NCBI GenBank assembly: GCA_929200175.1
Contig: CAKMYR010000056.1
Span: 1 to 7,350 of the forward strand
Direction of reading: 5' to 3'
Length of the DNA stretch: 7,350 nucleotides
Source: an uncultured Gammaproteobacteria bacterium
GTDB taxonomy: Bacteria; Pseudomonadota; Gammaproteobacteria; PS1; Pseudothioglobaceae
In this document: piece by piece, positions 1-5,317 of the stretch
Layout: every line of letters begins with the position of its first letter
Position numbering within the stretch: position 1 is the first letter of the stretch
Made by a program: the position numbers and the translations under genes
Notes under the pieces: model-generated
The model's database searches: none
Seen by the model: the letters and a program-made list of their open reading frames with translations, nothing else
What the model was told of the DNA's origin: nothing

Positions 1-234
1 AACCCAGCCAACATTTTTTTCAAATTTAACTTTAGTCCAACTATTTTCAATTGCAAGTATTTCTAATTTAGTACCTGAAGGTAACATTCTAATTAAATTA
101 CTAGGATTTTTTTCGATTTTATTACTAGAGCGCATTGGAATATCAACATGATCAGTTATATAAACATAAGATTTAGCATTTGCTAATGAGCTAAATATTA
201 GAGTAAGTAATATTAAATAATTAATTATTTTCAT
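1..234 (-). CDS. Secreted SH3-domain protein, YgiM/TIGR04211-like (partial, C-terminus outside window)
   Basis: The first 78 codons of a gene that runs off the left edge of the window. Residues 1-20 form a signal peptide: a Lys near the start, a hydrophobic core (LILLTLIF) and an Ala-x-Ala type cleavage site ending in ANA, followed by KSYVYITD. Residues about 25-78 read as a bacterial SH3 domain: 'MRSS' where the family has 'LRSG', then 'LPSGTKLEIL', a conserved Trp in 'NSWTKVKF' and 'GWV'. Full-length members of the YgiM family add a coiled coil and a C-terminal membrane anchor; that part is not visible here, so the anchor is unproven. The protein should be exported and may sit at the periplasmic face of the inner membrane; its role is poorly understood. 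The ATG overlaps the valS stop as ATGA (234-231) and has no Shine-Dalgarno sequence, which points to translation coupled to valS. Confidence 0.8.
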   Translation of the reverse strand, partial: MKIINYLILLTLIFSSLANAKSYVYITDHVDIPMRSSNKIEKNPSNLIRMLPSGTKLEILAIENSWTKVKFEKNVGWV

Positions 235-2996
235 GATAATTTATTTATTTTATTTAGTTGTTGGATTAACTTTTCTATATCTTTTTTGGTAAAAATTAAT
301 GTTTGTTTTGCTTCATTTACTATATTCTCTGGAGCAGATGAGATAAATTTATCATTATCAAGTTTTTGTATCAATTTATTTTCTTGAATTTTTAATTTTT
401 CAATTTCTTTTTTAAGGCGTTCTATCTCTTTATCTTTATCAATTATTCCTTCTAATGGAATTAATATTTTAATGTCATTTAGTAAAACTATGACTGATTC
501 TGGAGCTACTGCATTAATTTCTAATATACTAATATTTTTTAATCTAGCTAGTTTAATTATTAATTTTTTATTTTTTTCTAGTTTTTGTTGCTCATTATTA
601 TTTATATTTTGGATAAAACAAGGTATTTGTTTTGATGGATTAATATTCATTTTAGAGCGAATTTTACGTACTCCTAATATAAAATCTTGAGCCCATTTAA
701 TATTATCTTCACTTTCTTTACATAATAAATTATTATCTACTTTTAAATAAGTTTGGCTTGATAAACTTTGATATTTATTACTATTAAAATTTTGGTATTG
801 TTGATAAATTTCCTCTGTGATAAAAGGAATAATAGGATGTAATAAAATTAAAATTTCGTTTAATACATTTAATAATGTAGCTTGGGTACCTTTTTTGGTT
901 GTATTATCATTTAATAATGACTTAGAAAATTCTAAATACCAATCACAATAATCATGCCATACAAATTCATACAATTTGTGACTCATTAAATCAATTCTAT
1001 AATTAGCTAAATATTCTTCTGTTTTTAATTTAACTTTTTGTAATCTAGATATAATCCACTTATCAGCCATTGAAAGTTTTACATTATTATTTAAATTTTC
1101 TAATTTAATATTATCTTCTTTAAATTTAATCAATACAAAACGAGAAGCATTCCAAAGTTTATTGCAAAAATTACGATAACCTTCAACTATTTTTAAATCA
1201 AATTTAATATCACGCCTAAATGAAGAAAGGGCGGCAAAAGTAAATCTTAAAGCATCAGCGCCAAAAGGCGAAATACCATTTTTAAATTCATTTTTAGTTT
1301 GTTTTTTAATTTTTGATGCTATTTTTGGTTGCATCATATTTGCTGTTCTTTTTTCAAGAAGATCATTTAAGCTAATACCATCAATCAAATCAATTGGATC
1401 AATAATATTACCTTTAGATTTACTCATTTTTTGTCCGTTGCCATCTTTTATCAATCCAGTAATATAAATATCTTTAAACGGTATATTGTTTGTGAACTTA
1501 AGACCAAACATAATCATCCTAGAAACCCAAAAAAATATAATATCAAACCCAGTTACTAATACATTAGTTGGATAAAAACGCGACATTTGTTCAGTTTTAT
1601 CTGGCCATCCTAAAGTCGAAAATGGCCAAAGCGCAGAAGAAAACCAAGTATCAAGCACATCACTATCTTGAGTTAGTTTGACATCTTTTCCTGCTTGTTT
1701 TTGTGCCTCTATTAAAGAGTCAGCAACAAAAATATTGCCTTTATCATCATACCAAGCAGGAATTTCATGTCCCCACCAAATTTGACGAGAAATACACCAA
1801 TCTTCAATATTTTCCATCCAATTAAAATAAGTTTTTGACCAATTTTCAGGCACAAATCTAATTTTATTATTTTTAACAGCATCAATAGCTGGTTTTGCAA
1901 GTGGAGCAACTTTTACAAACCATTGATTAGTTATGTATGGCTCAATTATTGCATTAGTTCTATCGCCACGAGGAATAACTATTTTATGTGGCTCTATTTT
2001 TACTAAAAATCCTTGCTGCTTTAAATCTTCAATAATTTTTTTTCTTGCATCAAATCTATCTAAACCAATGTATTTGCTTTTTAATGAATTATTGATTTTA
2101 GCTTCTTCAGTAAAAATATTAATAATCTTTAAATTATGTTTTTTGCCTATTTTATAATCGTTAAAATCATGAGCTGGAGTGATTTTGACACAACCAGTAC
2201 CAAAATCCATATCAACATAATCATCAGCAATAATTGGAATTATACGATTAGTAATAGGTAGTTTTATCTTTTTACCAATTAAATTTATATAACGTTTATC
2301 ATTAGGGTTTACAGCAACAGCAGTATCTCCTAGCATTGTTTCTGGTCTTGTAGTTGAAACAACTATAGTTTCATCGCTATCACAAATAGGATAGCTTATA
2401 TAACACATAAAACCATTTTCTTCAGCATTTATAACCTCAAGGTCAGATACAGCTGTTTTTAAGACAGGGTCCCAATTAACTAAGCGTTTACCGCGGTAAA
2501 TTAAACCTTCATTATAAAGCTGGACAAAAACTTTTCTAACTGCAATAGATAGTTTTGAGTCCATGGTAAAACATTCTTTTTCCCAATCAACTGAAGCGCC
2601 TAAGCGTCTCATTTGAGAAGTTATAGTTCCTCCTGATTGTTGTTTCCATTCCCAAATTTTTTCAATAAATTTTTTTCTGCCAATATCATGTTTTGTTATA
2701 TTTTGTTTTGCTAATTGCCTTTCAACTATCATTTGCGTAGCAATACCAGCATGATCAGTGCCGGGCTGCCATAAAGTTTGAGCTCCTTTAGATCTATGAT
2801 AACGAGTTAATATATCCATAATAGTTTGCTGAAAAGCATGCCCCATATGTAAACTACCAGTTACATTAGGAGGAGGCAGCATAATACAATAAGCTTCATC
2901 GCTATTAGAATTTAACTCAGAAGAAAAAATATTATTAGATTCCCAAAAGAAGGAAAATTTAGATTCAATTTGTTTTGGGTCGTATGTTTTGTCCAT
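231..2996 (-). CDS. valS: Valine--tRNA ligase
   Basis: Complete 921-residue class I aminoacyl-tRNA synthetase that charges tRNA-Val with valine in the cytoplasm and edits mischarged threonine. The HIGH motif is HMGH at residues 50-53, inside 'PPPNVTGSLHMGH'. The KMSKS motif is exact at 523-527. The editing (CP1) domain spans roughly 200-350, with 'TTRPETMLGDTAV' from 215 and 'TPAHDFNDY' at 273-281 holding the aspartates expected in its active site. 'DVLDTWFSSALWP' (446-458) is the usual core motif. The anticodon-binding domain is about 640-800. A Lys/Glu-rich C-terminal coiled coil (about 853-921) carries the family-typical 'FISSAPENIV'. It is slightly shorter than E. coli ValRS (951). The insert at about 547-585 ('LEKRTANMMQP') is of the gammaproteobacterial kind. 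The ATG at 2996 gives the expected N-terminus (YDPKQIE) but has no Shine-Dalgarno sequence. A likely promoter lies just upstream, and the stop overlaps the next gene. Confidence 0.97.
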   Translation of the reverse strand: MDKTYDPKQIESKFSFFWESNNIFSSELNSNSDEAYCIMLPPPNVTGSLHMGHAFQQTIMDILTRYHRSKGAQTLWQPGTDHAGIATQMIVERQLAKQNITKHDIGRKKFIEKIWEWKQQSGGTITSQMRRLGASVDWEKECFTMDSKLSIAVRKVFVQLYNEGLIYRGKRLVNWDPVLKTAVSDLEVINAEENGFMCYISYPICDSDETIVVSTTRPETMLGDTAVAVNPNDKRYINLIGKKIKLPITNRIIPIIADDYVDMDFGTGCVKITPAHDFNDYKIGKKHNLKIINIFTEEAKINNSLKSKYIGLDRFDARKKIIEDLKQQGFLVKIEPHKIVIPRGDRTNAIIEPYITNQWFVKVAPLAKPAIDAVKNNKIRFVPENWSKTYFNWMENIEDWCISRQIWWGHEIPAWYDDKGNIFVADSLIEAQKQAGKDVKLTQDSDVLDTWFSSALWPFSTLGWPDKTEQMSRFYPTNVLVTGFDIIFFWVSRMIMFGLKFTNNIPFKDIYITGLIKDGNGQKMSKSKGNIIDPIDLIDGISLNDLLEKRTANMMQPKIASKIKKQTKNEFKNGISPFGADALRFTFAALSSFRRDIKFDLKIVEGYRNFCNKLWNASRFVLIKFKEDNIKLENLNNNVKLSMADKWIISRLQKVKLKTEEYLANYRIDLMSHKLYEFVWHDYCDWYLEFSKSLLNDNTTKKGTQATLLNVLNEILILLHPIIPFITEEIYQQYQNFNSNKYQSLSSQTYLKVDNNLLCKESEDNIKWAQDFILGVRKIRSKMNINPSKQIPCFIQNINNNEQQKLEKNKKLIIKLARLKNISILEINAVAPESVIVLLNDIKILIPLEGIIDKDKEIERLKKEIEKLKIQENKLIQKLDNDKFISSAPENIVNEAKQTLIFTKKDIEKLIQQLNKINKLS

Positions 2997-2998
2997 TA

Positions 2999-3013
2999 AC
3001 TATTTAAAATAGT
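2999..3013. repeat. AT-only palindrome beside the valS start codon
   Basis: A perfect inverted repeat of two 7-bp arms (ACTATTT and AAATAGT) around a single central A, ending 2 bp upstream of the valS ATG, in the place where a Shine-Dalgarno sequence would sit. As an RNA hairpin it would need a loop taken from the inner A/U pairs and would be weak. As DNA it could be a dyad operator. In such A+T-rich sequence a chance origin is quite possible. Confidence 0.4.
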
Positions 3014-3026
3014 ATAAAACCTGTGT

Positions 3027-3035
3027 ATTATACCA
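3027..3035 (-). promoter_or_regulatory. Probable valS promoter (extended -10)
   Basis: The minus strand reads TGGTATAAT here: a perfect TATAAT hexamer (3032-3027) preceded by the TGn of an extended -10 element. I see no TTGACA-like -35 box at 16-18 bp spacing, which an extended -10 can tolerate. Transcription would start near 3020, giving a leader of only about 24 nt before the valS ATG, too short for a riboswitch or T-box. The exact hexamer, the TG and the position just upstream of valS support it; A+T-rich background is the main source of doubt. Confidence 0.5.
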
Positions 3036-3044
3036 ATTAATAAA

Positions 3045-3066
3045 GTTTATTTTTACTAAAATAAAC
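3045..3066. repeat. 9-bp inverted repeat in the ybaB-valS gap
   Basis: Two perfect 9-bp arms (GTTTATTTT and AAAATAAAC) separated by 4 nt, just upstream of the proposed valS -10 element, over the -35 region. On the minus strand it is followed by TTTATT. It could be a weak ybaB terminator or an operator overlapping the valS promoter. The stem has one G:C pair per arm, so as a terminator it would be poor. The rest of the 3000-3209 gap shows no open frame or RNA gene that I can recognise. Confidence 0.3.
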
Positions 3067-3209
3067 GGTTATTAATTTATAAAAAATAGTTTAATTATTT
3101 AGCAACTTTAAGATAATCTAATATTTATCAATATTTGTTGTTGGCTTAATTTAAATTATATTTTTTAATATATTATTCTTAACAGTTTTACAAAACCCAA
3201 AATTATTTA

Positions 3210-3521
3210 TTAAAAAGGTAGTGGCAGATCTATATCTCCAGTTACGCTTTTAATTTTATCTTTAGATTGTGTTTTAATTTTCTGATTTGCATCATTAATA
3301 GCTATTAAAATTAAATCTTGTAATTGCTCTTTTTCATTTAATATATCTTTATCGATATCAATATTAGTTGCAATATGTTCGCCATTAATTGTTATTTTGA
3401 CTTTTCCATTACCAGCTTGCCCAGTAACAATAATATCTTTTAATTCTGCCTTTACTCTTTTTATGCCTTCTTGCATTTTTTGTGCTTTTTGCATAATGTT
3501 ACCTATTCCACTTTTAAACAT
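3210..3521 (-). CDS. ybaB: YbaB/EbfC family nucleoid-associated protein
   Basis: Complete 103-residue protein, close to the usual 105-110. The N-terminus 'GNIMQKAQKMQEGIKRVKAEL' region (residues about 7-27) is the family's amphipathic helix. It is followed by the strand pair 'VTGQAGNGKVKITINGEH' (32-49) and an acidic C-terminal helix with 'LQDLILIAINDANQKIK'. Family members form dimers shaped like tweezers that bind DNA with little sequence specificity and associate with the nucleoid. The gene starts 25 nt after the dnaX stop, in the order dnaX-ybaB seen in most bacteria. The start is fixed by a clear Shine-Dalgarno sequence, TAGGAA at 3532-3527, 5 nt before the ATG, the best such site in this window. 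recR, which usually follows, is absent; a 213-bp gap and valS come next instead. Confidence 0.93.
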   Translation of the reverse strand: MFKSGIGNIMQKAQKMQEGIKRVKAELKDIIVTGQAGNGKVKITINGEHIATNIDIDKDILNEKEQLQDLILIAINDANQKIKTQSKDKIKSVTGDIDLPLPF

Positions 3522-3526
3522 AAATA

Positions 3527-3532
3527 TTCCTA
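3527..3532 (-). promoter_or_regulatory. ybaB Shine-Dalgarno site
   Basis: TAGGAA on the minus strand, 5 nt before the ybaB ATG. It is notable because the dnaX, valS, amgK-murU and SH3 starts in this window lack any such site. Confidence 0.7.
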
Positions 3533-3546
3533 TTTTATTAAATTAA

Positions 3547-5148
3547 CTAAGATTTTATTTTTTTAATTGATTTTAAATCAACTTTACCATCAAAGATTTT
3601 TTGTAGTTTTTTTACTCCTGCATTTTTGACAAAACTTTCTTGCATTTTTTTCATCTTATCATTTTCTAGTCTTAATTCTTTTGTTGCTAAAGTTTGCTGT
3701 TTTAATTCATCAAAACTAATTTCTAAATTTATTTTCCCAAAACGTTGTTTTAATTTATCTTGAATACTTAATTTAATATCATTATTAAAGATACTACTAA
3801 AACTTTTGTCTAAAGATAACTTTAAATTTTTGTTAGTAAAGTCAATAAAAATTGTATTTTTTAGTAAGGTATTTTCTGCTGAATCAAATTTTAATGAGGT
3901 TATAACATTTTCCCATTGGTCTTGAGATTTAATCTTAACAATATTATCAGTATCAGTTTTAATTGTATTTTTTGTTTCTTTTATATCTTCTTTTATATTG
4001 TCTTTTATATCTTCTTTTATAGTTGTTTTTTCTTTAGGCTTTATGGTTTCGTTTTTTTTTTGAAAATCATTAACTTCAGAGCGAAAAGTTATCATTTTAA
4101 GTAGTGTCATTTCAAAACCTATTTGCTCACTAGGGGCTAATGATAAATCTTTTATACCATTAGTTGCAATATGATAAAAAAGCTGTAAATCTTGCGATGA
4201 TATTTTTTCTTTCAAAGATTCTTCATCTTTAGAAATTTTAGCGTTTTTAGTACTTTTTGCAATTGATATTTTATGAAATATAGTAATCAAAGCCTTAAGA
4301 GCATATTCTAAATTTTCTCCTTTATATGATAAGTCTTTAGCAAAGTTAATTACATTTTCTGTGTCTTGATCAAATAAATATTTAGCTAGTGTAATAATTT
4401 TATTATGACTTACCAAATTTAACATATTATTAATATCTTTATTTGTTACTTTGCCATTTCCATAAGATATAGATTGATCAAGCAAACTAATAGCATCACG
4501 CATTGACCCATTACCAAAATCTGCGATCTTAATAAGTGCTTGTTCTTCAAATTTTAAACCTTCATTTTTCATAATAAATTTTAGTTGGGTTAAGATTTGT
4601 TCTGGAGTAAGCTTATTAAGTACAAATTGCAAACAACGAGATAATATAGTTACAGGTAATGCCTTTGGATCAGTGGTTGCTAATAAAAATTTAACATATT
4701 CTGGCGGCTCTTCTAAAGTTTTAAGTAAGGCATTAAAACTACTTTTTGAAAGCATATGAACTTCGTCAATCAAATAAATTTTATAACGATTCTTAGTAGG
4801 CGCATATTGGGTATTTTCTAAAATATTAAGCATATTTTCAATACCAGTATTTGACGCTGCGTCTAATTCAATCAAATCAATGGATTCGCCTTTATCAATT
4901 TCTAAACAAGTATCGCATTTACCGCAAGGATTTGAGTCTATTTTTTTTTGACAATTAATAGCTTTAGCAAAAATTCTAGCAATGGTAGTTTTGCCGACGC
5001 CTCTTGTTCCCGTAAACAAAAATGCATGATGTAAATTATTATTTTCTATTGCATTAACAAGAGTTTTAATTGTATGATCTTGCCCCACCATTTCTTTAAA
5101 ATTATGAGGACGATATTTGCGTGCTAAAACTTGATAGTTTTTATTCAT
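3547..5148 (-). CDS. dnaX: DNA polymerase III clamp-loader subunit tau (and possibly gamma)
   Basis: Complete 533-residue AAA+ ATPase of the clamp loader, which loads the beta sliding clamp and, as tau, ties the loader to polymerase alpha and the DnaB helicase. Walker A is 'GTRGVGKTT' (47-55). Zinc-binding cysteines are C66, C75, C78 and C81. Walker B is 'LIDEVHML' (126-133), with the clamp-loader 'SRC' motif at 170-172 and sensor 2 'GSMRDAISLLDQ' at 214-225. Domain III ends near 360 ('FEMTLLKMITF'). A lysine-rich linker (about 362-405) follows, then a tau-specific C-terminal part (about 408-533). Its end, 'LQKIFDGKVDLKSIKKI', resembles the alpha-binding tail of E. coli tau. It is shorter than E. 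coli tau (643), mainly in the linker. An A10 run sits at codons 363-366, exactly where domain III ends. The ATG lies about 20 nt after the SRP RNA gene and has no Shine-Dalgarno sequence. Confidence 0.96.
   Translation of the reverse strand: MNKNYQVLARKYRPHNFKEMVGQDHTIKTLVNAIENNNLHHAFLFTGTRGVGKTTIARIFAKAINCQKKIDSNPCGKCDTCLEIDKGESIDLIELDAASNTGIENMLNILENTQYAPTKNRYKIYLIDEVHMLSKSSFNALLKTLEEPPEYVKFLLATTDPKALPVTILSRCLQFVLNKLTPEQILTQLKFIMKNEGLKFEEQALIKIADFGNGSMRDAISLLDQSISYGNGKVTNKDINNMLNLVSHNKIITLAKYLFDQDTENVINFAKDLSYKGENLEYALKALITIFHKISIAKSTKNAKISKDEESLKEKISSQDLQLFYHIATNGIKDLSLAPSEQIGFEMTLLKMITFRSEVNDFQKKNETIKPKEKTTIKEDIKDNIKEDIKETKNTIKTDTDNIVKIKSQDQWENVITSLKFDSAENTLLKNTIFIDFTNKNLKLSLDKSFSSIFNNDIKLSIQDKLKQRFGKINLEISFDELKQQTLATKELRLENDKMKKMQESFVKNAGVKKLQKIFDGKVDLKSIKKIKS
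3973..4020 (-). repeat. Four tandem 12-bp units in the dnaX linker
   Basis: Codons 377-392 of dnaX are four consecutive 12-bp units of the pattern ATAAAAGANNAT, encoding IKED-IKDN-IKED-IKET. Units 1 and 3 are identical. They lie in the flexible charged linker between domain III and the tau-specific domain, where length changes should be tolerated, and probably arose by slipped replication. Confidence 0.85.
4052..4061 (-). other. A10 tract in dnaX: candidate slippage/frameshift site
   Basis: On the coding strand ten consecutive A (CAA AAA AAA AAC, codons 363-366) fall directly after domain III. By eye it is the longest homopolymer in the window. Loss of one A leads to a TAA at 4043-4041 (product about 368 residues). 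Gain of one A, or a -1 shift, leads to a TAA at 4036-4034 (about 371 residues). Either product would hold domains I-III only, as the gamma form does. Known precedents are ribosomal frameshifting in E. coli dnaX and transcriptional slippage on an A run in Thermus dnaX. I see no clear stimulatory hairpin or upstream Shine-Dalgarno element, so transcript slippage is more likely than ribosomal frameshifting if it operates at all. Confidence 0.5.
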
Positions 5149-5167
5149 TTAATTTAATTAAATAATT

Positions 5168-5280
5168 AAACAACGCCAAGAACGGGATTCCAATACATGA
5201 AAAAAATTATTACCGTTGCTTCTTTCCAGACCTGGCGGGGTTCATAACCATTCATTACTGGTGCATCCTTAGCGTTGCTC
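5168..5280 (-). ncRNA. ffs: Signal recognition particle RNA (4.5S RNA)
   Basis: The RNA that with Ffh forms the signal recognition particle and targets nascent membrane proteins to FtsY. The conserved domain IV is plain at 5235-5213: on the minus strand CCAGGTC, then T-GGAA-A (GGAA tetraloop at 5227-5224), then AGAAGCAACGG. This is the symmetric-loop and tetraloop arrangement bound by the Ffh M domain. The ends pair: GAGCAACGC (5280-5272) with GCGTTGTTT (5176-5168), continuing through CTAAGGAT with GTTCTTGG, and further in CCAGTA with TATTGG and GGTTAT with ATAATT. The result is one long hairpin of about 113 nt, like the short proteobacterial form (E. coli 114 nt) with no Alu domain. Ends are inferred from pairing, within a few nt. 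It lies 37 nt after the amgK-murU stop and about 20 nt before dnaX, with no terminator between it and dnaX. Confidence 0.93.
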
Positions 5281-5285
5281 TGACT

Positions 5286-5291
5286 ATTTTA
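5286..5291 (-). promoter_or_regulatory. Possible -10 box for the SRP RNA (and dnaX)
   Basis: TAAAAT (5 of 6 matches to TATAAT) lies about 6 nt before the predicted 5' end of the SRP RNA. I find no convincing -35 box; the upstream DNA (5292-5317) is almost purely A/T. Position relative to the RNA end is the main support. Confidence 0.3.
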
Positions 5292-5317
5292 CTTTAATAT
5301 TTTTATAATTATATAAT

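Noticed and set aside
472..690. Plus-strand open frame of 72 codons inside valS
   Set aside because: It is antisense to the conserved C-terminal part of valS; its Phe/Ser/Ile-rich translation looks like the reverse of A-rich lysine codons and shows no recognisable domain.
1712..1909. Minus-strand open frame of 65 codons in another frame of valS
   Set aside because: It overlaps the well-conserved catalytic region of ValRS out of frame, has leucine-rich composition and no independent start signal.
1933..2157. Plus-strand open frame of 74 codons inside valS
   Set aside because: Antisense shadow of the ValRS editing domain; no ribosome-binding site and no family resemblance.
3916..4104. Plus-strand frame encoding a Phe-rich, membrane-like 62-residue peptide
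   Set aside because: It is the mirror of the lysine-rich linker of dnaX (reversed AAA/GAA codons read as Phe), so the apparent hydrophobic segment is a composition artefact.
4941..4949. A9 run at dnaX codons 67-70 as a second programmed frameshift site
   Set aside because: A shift here would cut the protein within the zinc-binding part of the ATPase domain, leaving no useful product; probably a consequence of lysine codons in an A+T-rich genome.
5149..5167. A/T-rich dyads between the SRP RNA and dnaX as a terminator or dnaX ribosome-binding structure
   Set aside because: Only short TTAA/AATT self-complementary stretches typical of such DNA; no stable stem can be drawn.
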